Assembly: GCF_014196455.1 (NCBI RefSeq)
Contig: NZ_JACIDS010000009.1
Span: 1-43,943, forward strand
Length of the DNA: 43,943 nt
Direction of reading: 5' to 3'
Origin: Kaistia hirudinis
Lineage (GTDB): Bacteria > Pseudomonadota > Alphaproteobacteria > Rhizobiales > Kaistiaceae
Shown: in pieces, positions 34,458-42,267 of the stretch
How the letters are laid out: every line of letters begins with the position of its first letter
Numbering within the stretch: the stretch's first letter is position 1
Notes under the pieces: generated by a model
The model's input: only the letters and a program-made list of their open reading frames with translations
Databases searched by the model: none
What the model was told of the DNA's origin: nothing
Made by a program: the position numbers and the translations under genes

Positions 34458-35972
34458 TCAGTGCACGGCCTTGGTCGTGATCACGTTGAACGAGGCCGGC
34501 TTCAGCTTGATGCGAAGCGTCTCGCCGTCCACGACCACGTCGCCATTTTCCTTCGGCACCACGGTGTTCGGCGCGTCCTTGGTATTGACCGCCTTCAGAT
34601 TGGAATGGTGGATCTCCGTCGCGCCGACCAGCGCGCGGTTCTTGCCGAGCCCCCGCAGCTCGACCTCGACCTCGAGCGGATCGGAGAGGCTGCGATTGAG
34701 CGCGAACACCGTCGTCGTGCCGTCGGCGGGATTATCGACCACCGTCGCGTAGAGATACGGAATCTCCGGGAACGACTTGGCGATATAGGACGGTGAGTCC
34801 ACGACCGTCCGCATCACGCGGCCATGGCCGAACTTCGAGGCGAGCGCGAAGGGGTGGAAGATCGTCTGGCGCCAGGCGGCGCCGCCGGTCTCGGTCATGA
34901 TCGGGCCGATGACGTTGACGAGCTGCGCCAGGCACGCGGTCTTCACCCGATCGGCATTGTTCATCATCGCGATCAGTGCGCCGCCGACGACCAGCGCGTC
35001 CTCGGCATTGTAGACTTCCTCGATGAGGGGCGGGGCCTCGGGCCAGCCGGGCTTGCGCATATGCTCGATCTTGTGGGTCTTGTACCAGACGTTCCACTCG
35101 TCGAAGGACAGCATGATCCGCTTCTGCGAGCGGCGCTTGGCGCCGACGGCGTCGCAGATCGCGACGACCTCCTTGATGAAGGCGTCCATCAGCTCGATGA
35201 CGCCGAAATATTCGGCGGTCGAATCGGCGTTGTTGTTGAAATAGGTGTGCAGCGAGATGAAATCGACCTCGTCATAGCAATGCTCGAGCACCTGATATTC
35301 CCAGGCGCCGTAAGTCGGCATGTTGCGATGCGATGAGCCGCAGGCGGCGAGCTGGATCGTCGGATCGACCCAGCGCATCACCTTCGCCGTTTCAAGCGCG
35401 GCGCGGCCATATTCCTCCGCCGTCTTGTGGCAGATCTGCCAGGGGCCATCCATCTCGTTGCCGAGGCACCAGAACTTGATGTCGTGCGGCTTCTCGTAGC
35501 CATGGGTCTTGCGCAGTTCCGAGAGCGTCGAGCCGCCGGCATGGTTGCAGTATTCGAGGAACTGGCGCGCCTCGTCGGGGCCCTTGGTGCCGAGATTGAC
35601 GCCGAACATCGGCTCGATGCCCGCCTTCTTCGACCAGTCCATGAATTCGTTGGTGCCGAACTGGTTCGTCTCGGTCGAGAACCAGGCGAGGTCGCGCCGC
35701 ACCGGCCGGTCTTCCTTCGGCCCGACGCCGTCCTCCCAATTATAGCCGGAGAGGAAGTTGCCGCCGGGATAGCGAATGATGGTGGGCCCGAGCTCGCGCG
35801 TCAGCTCCAGCACGTCGCCGCGGAAGCCCTGCTCGTCGGCAGTCGGATGGCCGGGCTCATAGATGCCGCCATAGACGCAGCGGCCCATATGCTCGACGAA
35901 AGCGCCGAACATGCGCCGGTCGAGGTCGGAGAGGACGAAATCGCGATCGACGATCAGGCGGGCTTTCAGCAT
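34458..35972 (-). CDS. GH51 alpha-L-arabinofuranosidase
   Basis: This 504-residue enzyme removes terminal alpha-L-arabinofuranose from arabinan or arabinoxylan oligosaccharides. The acid/base is Glu173 in FWCLGNEMDG and the nucleophile Glu292 in LSFDEWNVW, almost the same positions as in the Geobacillus enzyme (E175 and E294, as I recall). RYPGGNFLSGYNWEDG, with the catalytic-site Asn and Tyr, and the C-terminal beta-sandwich are complete. There is no signal peptide, so it acts in the cytoplasm on imported oligosaccharides. It is the last gene of the transport operon, 65 bases after the second permease. The ribosome site is poor. Confidence 0.95.
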   Translation of the reverse strand: MLKARLIVDRDFVLSDLDRRMFGAFVEHMGRCVYGGIYEPGHPTADEQGFRGDVLELTRELGPTIIRYPGGNFLSGYNWEDGVGPKEDRPVRRDLAWFSTETNQFGTNEFMDWSKKAGIEPMFGVNLGTKGPDEARQFLEYCNHAGGSTLSELRKTHGYEKPHDIKFWCLGNEMDGPWQICHKTAEEYGRAALETAKVMRWVDPTIQLAACGSSHRNMPTYGAWEYQVLEHCYDEVDFISLHTYFNNNADSTAEYFGVIELMDAFIKEVVAICDAVGAKRRSQKRIMLSFDEWNVWYKTHKIEHMRKPGWPEAPPLIEEVYNAEDALVVGGALIAMMNNADRVKTACLAQLVNVIGPIMTETGGAAWRQTIFHPFALASKFGHGRVMRTVVDSPSYIAKSFPEIPYLYATVVDNPADGTTTVFALNRSLSDPLEVEVELRGLGKNRALVGATEIHHSNLKAVNTKDAPNTVVPKENGDVVVDGETLRIKLKPASFNVITTKAVH

Positions 35973-36037
35973 GGCAGAGGTCTTTCGGGTCTCGAGGGAA
36001 TGGCGGCGGTTCGCGGTGCGGGATTGCGTGGAAGGGG

Positions 36038-36907
36038 TCAGCCTTTAATGCCGGCCGACAGCGTGATCGCCTGCGTCACGCGGCGCTGGAACAGGAGATA
36101 GGCGGCCGTGACGGGGAAGCCGGCGAGCACGGCTCCGGCGAGGAGCTTGGCGTAATAGACGCCGAACGCGTCCTGCACCGAAGTGATGCCGACCGTCACG
36201 GTCATCATCCGCTCGTCCTGCGCGGCGAGAAATGGCCAGAGAAACGCGTTCCAGGCGCCGATGAAGGTGATGATCGCGAGGGCGGTGGTAATGCCCCAGT
36301 TCATCGGCAGGAAGATGCGGAACAGGAGCTGGAACTCGTTCGCGCCGTCGATGACGGCCGCCTCGCGGAATTCCTTCGGCACGGAATCGAAGAACTGCTT
36401 GTAGATGATGGCCGTCACCGGGGCGATCAGCATCGGCAGGATGATGCCGAGATGCGTGTTCACCAGCCCGACGCCGGCGATGATCACGAAATGGTTCACG
36501 ATCAGCGCCGGAACCGGGATCATGAAGCTGGCGAGGATCATCCACCAGAGCGCGGTGCGGCCGGGGAAGCGGAGCTGCGAGATCGCATAGCCGCAGCAGG
36601 CCGAGAGCAGCACGACCAGCGCCGTGACGGACACGGAGACGATGGTCGAATTGACGTACCAGATGGCGAGGTTCGAATTGCGGATCATGTAGAGATAGCC
36701 GTCCAGTGTCGGCTGGAGCGGCAACACGCTCATGCTCTTCACCGTCTCGTCCTCGGGCCGGAAGCTCGTCACCAGCGCCCAATAGATCGGGAAGAACCAG
36801 AGACAGGCGCAGATCACCGTCAGGATCGTCAGAAGGACGGCGCCGGCATCGAAATGGCCGCGGCGGCCAGCGATGTAAGCGCGCGAGGCGGGCGATGTCT
36901 CGGTCAT
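36038..36907 (-). CDS. sugar ABC transporter permease (MalG/AraQ type)
   Basis: This 289-residue inner-membrane subunit of a CUT1 importer has six helices, the first at about residues 23-43 (VLLTILTVICACLWFFPIYW). SFRPEDE is the family mark after helix 1. The coupling motif for the ATPase is EFREAAVIDGANEFQLLFRIFLP, and ITFIGAWNAFLWPFLAAQD is typical of MalG-type proteins. The start overlaps the stop of the preceding permease gene (ATGA). The frame stays open upstream as a shadow of that gene and is not used. Confidence 0.93.
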   Translation of the reverse strand: MTETSPASRAYIAGRRGHFDAGAVLLTILTVICACLWFFPIYWALVTSFRPEDETVKSMSVLPLQPTLDGYLYMIRNSNLAIWYVNSTIVSVSVTALVVLLSACCGYAISQLRFPGRTALWWMILASFMIPVPALIVNHFVIIAGVGLVNTHLGIILPMLIAPVTAIIYKQFFDSVPKEFREAAVIDGANEFQLLFRIFLPMNWGITTALAIITFIGAWNAFLWPFLAAQDERMMTVTVGITSVQDAFGVYYAKLLAGAVLAGFPVTAAYLLFQRRVTQAITLSAGIKG

Positions 36908-37782
36908 GTGCCCCTCCGCAGACGGGCCGCCTGGAGCTGCAGCACGGACACGGCGACGACGATCACGAACAGCGCCACGGCGATGGTCGCGGCATAGCCG
37001 CCATTGTTGCGCTGGAAGCCCTGCTCGAAGATGTACTGGACCATCACCATGGTCACCTGCGTCCGGCCGCCCATCGAGAACAGATAGACCTGGTCGAAGA
37101 TCTTGAGCTGCAGGATGAGCTGGATCGTCAGGCAGAGCACCGTGACCGGCCACAGCAGCGGCCATGTCACCCGCCAGAACACCTGGGTCCGCGACGCGCC
37201 GTCGAGCAGCGCCGCCTCGTAGATCTCCTTCGGGATATTGCGGATGCCGGCGAGGAAGAGGAGGATCGAGAACCCATTGGTCCACCAGATGGTGACGATG
37301 GCGACGCCCGGCATGAACCAGGGGATCGTTCGCCAGACATTGACCGGCTTGCCTGTGAACAGCGCGATGACGGGCTGCAGCACGCCGAACTGCACATTCA
37401 CCATCCAGTCCCAGAGGATGTAGACCACGGTCACGGGCAGGACGTAGGGCACGAAGAACATGGCGAGGATGATGCTCTGGAACCAGCCATTGAGGCGGCT
37501 TACCATCAGCGCGATGGCGAGGGCCACCGCCGTGCCGGGGACGACCGTCAGCAGCACGAAATAGGCGGTGTTCCAGACCGCGGTCTTGAACGTGCGGTCG
37601 GAGAGCAGCTTCGTATAGTTCTTGAGTCCGGCCCAGGTGCCTTCGCCGATCAGCGGCGCGTTCTGGAAGCTCAGATGGACCATCTGGATGGTCGGGTAGA
37701 TGAACATCCAGGCATAGAGGGCGACGAAGGGGCCGGCGAGGACGATCGCCGCCAGGACTTCGCTCTTCCGGCTTTTCAGCAT
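36904..37782 (-). CDS. sugar ABC transporter permease (MalF/AraP type)
   Basis: This 292-residue permease is the partner of the MalG-type subunit. It has six helices, the first at AAIVLAGPFVALYAWMFIYP. The coupling motif is EIYEAALLDGASRTQVFWRVTWPLL, and SFQNAPLIG follows helix 1. ATG 37782 has GAGG five bases upstream. ATG 37806 and 37833 are further upstream, but the DNA there forms the perfect hairpin at 37801-37827, so they are less likely. Confidence 0.92.
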   Translation of the reverse strand: MLKSRKSEVLAAIVLAGPFVALYAWMFIYPTIQMVHLSFQNAPLIGEGTWAGLKNYTKLLSDRTFKTAVWNTAYFVLLTVVPGTAVALAIALMVSRLNGWFQSIILAMFFVPYVLPVTVVYILWDWMVNVQFGVLQPVIALFTGKPVNVWRTIPWFMPGVAIVTIWWTNGFSILLFLAGIRNIPKEIYEAALLDGASRTQVFWRVTWPLLWPVTVLCLTIQLILQLKIFDQVYLFSMGGRTQVTMVMVQYIFEQGFQRNNGGYAATIAVALFVIVVAVSVLQLQAARLRRGT

Positions 37783-37800
37783 TGCGGCCTCGTTCCACTG

Positions 37801-37827
37801 TCCCATGGCCGGAGACCGGCCATGGGA
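37801..37827 (-). other. intercistronic hairpin, 12-bp perfect stem
   Basis: TCCCATGGCCGG (37801-37812) pairs perfectly with 37816-37827 around three bases. It lies between the binding-protein stop and the first permease start, the same place as the hairpins of the peptide operon. It probably protects the binding-protein message and lowers permease expression; this is inferred. Confidence 0.7.
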
Positions 37828-37843
37828 GCGCAATGGGATCGCG

Positions 37844-39118
37844 TTACTGGAGGTCGTTCAGCGTGTCGCGGAACTCGGTGACGGCCGTCGTCACATCGAC
37901 CTCGCCATTGATCGCGGGCGTCAGCGCATTGCCGGCGGCGTCGAACAGCGGCGAGGCGACGCCGGCGAACTTCGACTGCGGATCATAGATCATGTTGGCG
38001 GTGAGCGGCGCATAGGTCGCCTGCGGCTGCATGGCCTTGTACTCGGCCGAGTCCGTCACGGCCTTGTTCGCAGGAATGTGGCCGGCCGTCGCCCAGAAGA
38101 GCGCATGATCCTCCATCCACTTGATCACCTCGAGCACGGCGGCGTGCTTCTCCGGCGTCTGCGGCTTGCCCTTGTTGTTCGGGATCGCGAAGGTATGCGA
38201 GTCCGAATAGGTGCAGGGCTTGTCGAACAGGACGGGCAGCTCGATGGCGCCCCAGTTGAACAGCTTGCCCTGCGCCTGGAGGTCGGTCATCGTCGGTACT
38301 TCCCAGACGCCGTTGACCATCATGGCCGCATCACCCGTCGTGAACAGCGCGACGGTCGACGGATAGTCGGTATTGGCCGGCGCATGGCCGTTCTTCACCC
38401 AATCGGCCTCGACCTGGACCGCATTGACCATCTTCTGCAGATTGTCGCCCGGCAGCCAGTTGCCGTCGCCGCCGACCACGCCGCCCTGCTGGCACAGGAG
38501 CGAATAGAAGGTGCGATACGCGAAGTCGCCATTGGCGGTGACCGTCGCCAGACCGTATTTGGTGCCGCCATCCTGCAGCTTCTTCATCGCGGCGGCGAAA
38601 TTGTCGACGCCGTTGAGGCCCTTGGGCAGGCCGTCATCGCCGATCAGCCCCGCGGCCGCCAGCTTGTCCTTGTTGTAGTAGAGAACGATCGGATGCTGAT
38701 CGAACGGCACCGCATATTGCTTGCCGTCGACATGGACCGCGGCCCAGGGCGCCTTGGCGAAGCTGGCCTCGCTGAGCCCCATGACGGTCATGTCCTCGGG
38801 CGTGATCTCGGTCAGCGTGTCCTGGCCCACCGCGAGCGGGATGCGCGAGGAGTGATAAGTCATCAGGTCCGGGCCGGCGCCGACAGCGGCCGAGGTCTGG
38901 ACCTTGGAATAGAAGGGCGTGCCCCAGTCGAGCGTCGTCGCCTGGATCTCGATCGTGTCCTTGTGATCGGTGTTGAAGTCCTCGATCAGCTTCTTCATGC
39001 GGACGCCGTCACCGCCGCCGAGGAAGTCCCACCAGACGACGGTTTCCTTCGCCTGGGCGCCGGCGGTGAGTGCCAGAAGCGCCGCGGTGGCGAGAGCCTT
39101 TCGCAAGAATCCACGCAT
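37844..39118 (-). CDS. sugar-binding protein of CUT1 ABC importer (SBP_bac_1 family)
   Basis: This 424-residue periplasmic protein captures the oligosaccharide for the two permeases downstream. The signal peptide MRGFLRKALATAALLALTAG is cut after AQA (about residue 23), and the mature part opens KETVVWWDF. PDLMTYHSSRIPLAV, YAVPFDQHPIVLYYNKD and FTTGDAAMMVNGVWEV are typical of the maltose/arabino-oligosaccharide group. The ribosome site AAAGGAGGAGGAAACG is very strong. The open frame runs on to 39328 but without protein-like sequence. The neighbouring arabinofuranosidase suggests arabinose-containing oligosaccharides as ligand. Confidence 0.93.
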   Translation of the reverse strand: MRGFLRKALATAALLALTAGAQAKETVVWWDFLGGGDGVRMKKLIEDFNTDHKDTIEIQATTLDWGTPFYSKVQTSAAVGAGPDLMTYHSSRIPLAVGQDTLTEITPEDMTVMGLSEASFAKAPWAAVHVDGKQYAVPFDQHPIVLYYNKDKLAAAGLIGDDGLPKGLNGVDNFAAAMKKLQDGGTKYGLATVTANGDFAYRTFYSLLCQQGGVVGGDGNWLPGDNLQKMVNAVQVEADWVKNGHAPANTDYPSTVALFTTGDAAMMVNGVWEVPTMTDLQAQGKLFNWGAIELPVLFDKPCTYSDSHTFAIPNNKGKPQTPEKHAAVLEVIKWMEDHALFWATAGHIPANKAVTDSAEYKAMQPQATYAPLTANMIYDPQSKFAGVASPLFDAAGNALTPAINGEVDVTTAVTEFRDTLNDLQ

Positions 39119-39514
39119 GTCGTTTCCTCCTCCTTTGAGTCGCCTCCCCAGGCCTTCCATAAGGCCTCTCCTCCGGCGACGTTTCTCGGCGTCCGGGCTT
39201 GGCCGTGACGCTTTGTTCCGGCCGTCTCCGGCCGGCGCAACGCAAAGAAAACTCTGCGGCGGCCCGTGCGGGCGCCGTTCATTTCGTCCTGCGAAGTCGG
39301 ATCGGGAGATGCCGCTCCTCCGGGTCACGCCTTGGCGATTTTTCCCGACGACCTTTCCCTAATTCCTCCCAATGGTATTATCATATGCATGGGATCATGG
39401 TTTTGATCGCCGCCTTTGTCAACCGGCGGTCGGCAGCCGCGACGGCCACCCGGGGCAGGGATGGCCGAACGAGAAGAAACCGCGTAGGGGAAGAGCGTGT
39501 CGGGAGAGCGCGGG
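39119..39514. other. divergent control region between the sugar operon and the GntR gene
   Basis: No gene is seen in these 396 bases. The centre (39361-39415) is much more A+T-rich than its surroundings and carries the operator-like sequence at 39373-39383. The flanks are G+C-rich, with a small CCGGCCGTCTCCGGCCGG inverted repeat at about 39216-39233. Confidence 0.6.
39373..39383. promoter_or_regulatory. candidate GntR/FCD operator over the promoter
   Basis: TGGTATTATCA is an imperfect palindrome of the form TGRTA-N-TAYCA, like operators of FadR/FCD-type GntR proteins. TATTAT within it (39377-39382) is a fair -10 for the GntR gene, and GATAAT on the other strand is a fair -10 for the sugar operon. 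A regulator bound here could control both directions. Confidence 0.4.
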
Positions 39515-40243
39515 ATGCTTGAGCGGGAAATCCTTGCCGGAACGATGAGCTCCCAGGTGGCGAACCATCTTGGTGTGCGGATCGTCTCGGGGGATTTCGG
39601 GCCGGGTGCGGCGCTCCCGATCGAGAGCGAACTCTGCGAATATTACGGCGTTTCGCGCACCACGGTCCGCGAGGCGGTGAAGAGCCTCGCCGGCAAGAGG
39701 CTGATCGAGGTGTCGCCGAAAGTCGGCACCCGCGTGCTGCCCTTCTCGGAATGGAACCTGCTCGATCGCGACGTGCTCGCCTGGCGGCTGCAGGCCCAGT
39801 TCGACGTCAAGATCGTCGAGGACATCTTCGAGATGCGGCTATGCTTCGAGCCGCGCGCATCCTATCTCGCCGCCCGCGACGGGACGGCTGAGGATCATGC
39901 GCTGATCGATCATCATTTCGTCGAGCTCGCCGCCGCCCATGAGCAGAGGCTGCCGGTGAAGACGATCTCGGAATCGGCGCTCGAATTCCACCTGGCCGTG
40001 ATCAACGCCTCGCATAACGGCCTGTTCGTGACGATCGGCAGCGCGGTCAAATCGGCGCTGCGCGTTTCCTCCGAGATGCTGCAGCGCCATGCCGGCCCGC
40101 CGAGCGAGGACATCGCGCTGCACGACGCCGTCCGCACCGCGATCGTCGGCCGACGGCCGAAGGAGGCGGCGCGGGCGATGGAGAACCTGCTGGCCGCGGC
40201 CCGCGAGCGGCTGCTGCCGCTCACGGTCGACGCAGCCGAATAG
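39515..40243 (+). CDS. GntR-family regulator, FadR/FCD subgroup
   Basis: This 242-residue regulator has an N-terminal winged helix (VRIVSGDFGPGAALPIESEL, CEYYGVSRTTVREAVKSLAG with the recognition helix, then PKVGTRVLP) and a C-terminal all-helical FCD ligand domain. The metal-binding histidine pattern is plausible in EFHLAVINASHN and ALHDAVRTAI. It is divergent from the arabino-oligosaccharide operon and is its likely local regulator, with a sugar or sugar acid as effector. GTG 39497 (GGGGA five bases upstream) and ATG 39515 (GGGAG eight bases upstream) are both good starts. Confidence 0.9.
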   Translation: MLEREILAGTMSSQVANHLGVRIVSGDFGPGAALPIESELCEYYGVSRTTVREAVKSLAGKRLIEVSPKVGTRVLPFSEWNLLDRDVLAWRLQAQFDVKIVEDIFEMRLCFEPRASYLAARDGTAEDHALIDHHFVELAAAHEQRLPVKTISESALEFHLAVINASHNGLFVTIGSAVKSALRVSSEMLQRHAGPPSEDIALHDAVRTAIVGRRPKEAARAMENLLAAARERLLPLTVDAAE

Positions 40244-40254
40244 GCGCGCAGGCT

Positions 40255-40578
40255 TCAGCCGACGACCGGAAGACCCGCGGCCATCCAGGCGCGGATGCCA
40301 CCGCGCATATGCTGGTTGTTGGGCAGGCCGGCATCGAGGCAAGCCTCGACCGCCCGCGCCGAACGCCCGCCGACAGCGCATTGGAACACGATCGGCTTGT
40401 CGCCCGGCGGGATCGCCGCCGGATCGAAGGTCGAGAGCGGAAAGAGCTCGGCGCCCTCGATATGGGCGGCGTCATATTCCTGCGGCTCGCGCACGTCGAT
40501 CAGGCGGATCTCGCCGGCGGCGAGACGGGCGGCGACATCAGCAGGGGCGAGTTCGACGAGCGTCAGGGTTGACGTCAT
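40255..40578 (-). CDS. single-domain rhodanese-like sulfurtransferase
   Basis: This 107-residue cytoplasmic protein has the rhodanese fold: IRLIDVREPQEYDAAHIEGA, then the active-site loop QCAVGGRS with Cys67, and the C-terminal MRGGIRAWMAAGLPV. Single-domain rhodaneses carry persulfide sulfur between thiols, with roles in sulfide or thiosulfate handling. Upstream lies an 18-bp inverted repeat with ATTC-N8-GAAT, which fits sulfide-responsive control. The gene converges with gntR, 11 bases apart. Confidence 0.9.
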   Translation of the reverse strand: MTSTLTLVELAPADVAARLAAGEIRLIDVREPQEYDAAHIEGAELFPLSTFDPAAIPPGDKPIVFQCAVGGRSARAVEACLDAGLPNNQHMRGGIRAWMAAGLPVVG

Positions 40579-40639
40579 TTCCTATTGAACCTCATGCGGA
40601 GTCCGGCGTGGCCGGACGGGGATAGCAAGTCTCGGACGG

Positions 40640-40681
40640 GGACCGTCTTTACATTCACAGATATGAATGTAAGGACGGTCC
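40640..40681. promoter_or_regulatory. 18-bp inverted repeat with ATTC-N8-GAAT core upstream of the rhodanese gene
   Basis: Arms 40640-40657 and 40664-40681 match at 17 of 18 positions around the loop CAGATA. The inner part reads ATTC (40653-40656), eight bases, GAAT (40665-40668). From memory this is the operator consensus of the ArsR-type persulfide sensor SqrR/BigR. It lies 62 bases before the rhodanese start and one base after the Gfo/Idh stop. It could instead act as an RNA hairpin ending the Gfo/Idh message, but no T-run follows. Confidence 0.55.
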
Positions 40682-40682
40682 G

Positions 40683-41768
40683 TCAAGGCGTGCCGAGCGC
40701 GCTCCAGGGCTGCGTCGTCGTGGTCACCGGCGCGCGCCGTGCGGCGGCTTCGTCCATCGTCAGCGCGAGATAGTGATCCTGCGCCGCTTCCGCGAAGGAA
40801 TAGAACGGCACGCCCGTCTCGACATAGGTCCGCATGCCATCGAGACAGGCCGCGACCGCGATCTCGTCGTCGCTGAACCGCGCCTCGGGGTAGGGGTTGC
40901 GATAGGCCCAGTCGCCGCCGGCGAGGATACCGTCATTGTGATAGCCCTCGAGATTGGCGAAATGGCCGGTGTCGCGGCGCTCGAGCTTCAGGAAGACGGG
41001 CGTGCGCTGGTCGCGCAGATAAGTCAGCGCGTCGCCGGCGATCTCGCCGCGTTCGCCGCGGACGGTGAGGCGCGGCGTGCGGATCCAGCCGTGATACTGG
41101 TCGCCGGTGAAATCGAAGACGCCGAGGCGATCGCCGAAATCGAAGGTCGCGATGGTCTGCGCCGACGGCACGATCTCTTCGTTCGCCGGCGGCTGATAGC
41201 GGTCCGGGCTCTTCACGATCGGCAGCGCGAAGGCCTGGGCGGCGATCGTCGCGTTCTCGAAGCCGATGCCGAGATATTTCCGGATCAGGCTGGTGCCGTG
41301 ATAGCCATGCGCGACCGCGACATGGGCATAGCTCGGCGTGCCGATGCGGCCGGATGCGATCAGCGCCAGCCGCGCGGCATGGGTCGGCTGCAGGAAATAT
41401 TGCTCGGCGACCTGCACGCGCGCGCCGCCAGCGACGAGCGCGCCGACGCGGAGCAGCCCGGCGAGATCCTCGGCCGGCGGCGTTTCCGCCAGGATCGGCA
41501 TGCCGCAGGCGGCGAGCGCCGCAATCTGGTCGACGACCGCCGCGCGCGGCACCGAGACCACCGTGAAGCCCGCCTCCGCCGTCGCCGCCATAGCCTCGAT
41601 CGAGGCAAAGACCGGCACGCCCCAGTCTCGTGCATACGCCTCGCGCCGCTCGGCGCTGCGCGACACGAGGCCCGTGACCCGGAAGCGCTCCGGCAGGCTC
41701 GCGGCGATGCGCAGGAAGAATTCGCTCCGCCAGCCCGTACCGACGATCGCGAAGGGATAGGGCGCCAT
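40683..41768 (-). CDS. Gfo/Idh/MocA family protein lacking the EKP lysine
   Basis: This 361-residue protein has an N-terminal Rossmann domain (FAIVGTGWRSEFFLRIAASL) and the C-terminal alpha/beta domain of sugar dehydrogenases of this family. The usual EKP motif, whose lysine takes part in catalysis, reads AETPPAED (residues 94-101) with Thr96 for Lys. YHNDG and AEQYFLQPTHAARL are visible later. It may be a dehydrogenase with changed chemistry, a non-redox member or a sensor. ATG 41768 has GAGG seven bases upstream. No partner sugar genes adjoin it directly; the arabino-oligosaccharide cluster is 2 kb away. Confidence 0.82.
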   Translation of the reverse strand: MAPYPFAIVGTGWRSEFFLRIAASLPERFRVTGLVSRSAERREAYARDWGVPVFASIEAMAATAEAGFTVVSVPRAAVVDQIAALAACGMPILAETPPAEDLAGLLRVGALVAGGARVQVAEQYFLQPTHAARLALIASGRIGTPSYAHVAVAHGYHGTSLIRKYLGIGFENATIAAQAFALPIVKSPDRYQPPANEEIVPSAQTIATFDFGDRLGVFDFTGDQYHGWIRTPRLTVRGERGEIAGDALTYLRDQRTPVFLKLERRDTGHFANLEGYHNDGILAGGDWAYRNPYPEARFSDDEIAVAACLDGMRTYVETGVPFYSFAEAAQDHYLALTMDEAAARRAPVTTTTQPWSALGTP

Positions 41769-41882
41769 CAACTCACCTCGGGTCTCGGATCACCGCCGGC
41801 CGGCGGCCTCGCGGAGATTATATCGTTTCAAGCGGCAGGAAAACCGATGCCTCCGTCACCCACGGGCGCGCCTCCGGCGTGA

Positions 41883-41915
41883 TTGACAGGCCCTCGCAAA
41901 GGCAATACTTAAGTA
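41883..41915 (+). promoter_or_regulatory. promoter and ArsR operator for the ArsR-SRPBCC operon
   Basis: A perfect TTGACA (41883-41888) is followed after 15 bases by AATACT (41904-41909). The perfect palindrome TACTTAAGTA (41906-41915) covers the -10 and the expected transcription start, and ends one base before the ArsR ATG at 41917. No ribosome site fits between, so the message may be leaderless. Autorepression by the ArsR protein is the natural reading. Confidence 0.5.
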
Positions 41916-41916
41916 C

Positions 41917-42267
41917 ATGCTTAACAGTCAGTCCGCTCTCGACCTGATGTTTCAGGCTCTGGCCGATGCCTCGCGGCGATCCATGGTCGAACGGCTCTGC
42001 CGCGGCCCGGCCTCCGTGAGCGAGCTTGCCGCGCCGCTGGCCATGTCGCTGCCTGCGGTCGTGCAGCATCTGCAGGTGCTGGAGGCGAGCGGGCTGGTGC
42101 GGAGCGAGAAGGTCGGCCGCGTTCGCACTTGCGCGATCCAGCCGGCGGCGCTGCGCGCGGCCGAGACCTGGATTCACGAGCGGCGCCTGTTTTGGGAACA
42201 CCGGCTCGACCAGCTCGGCGCGTTTCTCGCCGAACAAGGCGACGAGGACAAAGGGAGGACACCATGA
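41917..42267 (+). CDS. ArsR-family HTH regulator
   Basis: This 116-residue winged-helix protein has FQALADASRRSMVERL, the HTH SVSELAAPLAMSLPAVVQHL and the wing VRSEKVGRVRTCAIQP. It belongs to the metal-independent ArsR group found beside SRPBCC/AHSA1 genes; there is no CxC metal motif. Its stop overlaps the start of the SRPBCC gene (ATGA). A palindrome in the promoter suggests autoregulation. No ribosome site is seen before ATG 41917. Confidence 0.92.
   Translation: MLNSQSALDLMFQALADASRRSMVERLCRGPASVSELAAPLAMSLPAVVQHLQVLEASGLVRSEKVGRVRTCAIQPAALRAAETWIHERRLFWEHRLDQLGAFLAEQGDEDKGRTP

Noticed and set aside
36908-37798. Upstream extension of the MalG-type permease, which would suggest a fused protein
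   Set aside because: The added part is a basic, His/Pro-rich shadow of the MalF-type gene; ATG 36907 gives the normal N-terminus with an ATGA overlap.
41917-42267. ArsR protein as the persulfide sensor for the ATTC-N8-GAAT site
   Set aside because: Its two cysteines (about residues 28 and 91) do not align with the SqrR/BigR pair, its own promoter has a different palindrome, and its neighbours are of the SRPBCC type.
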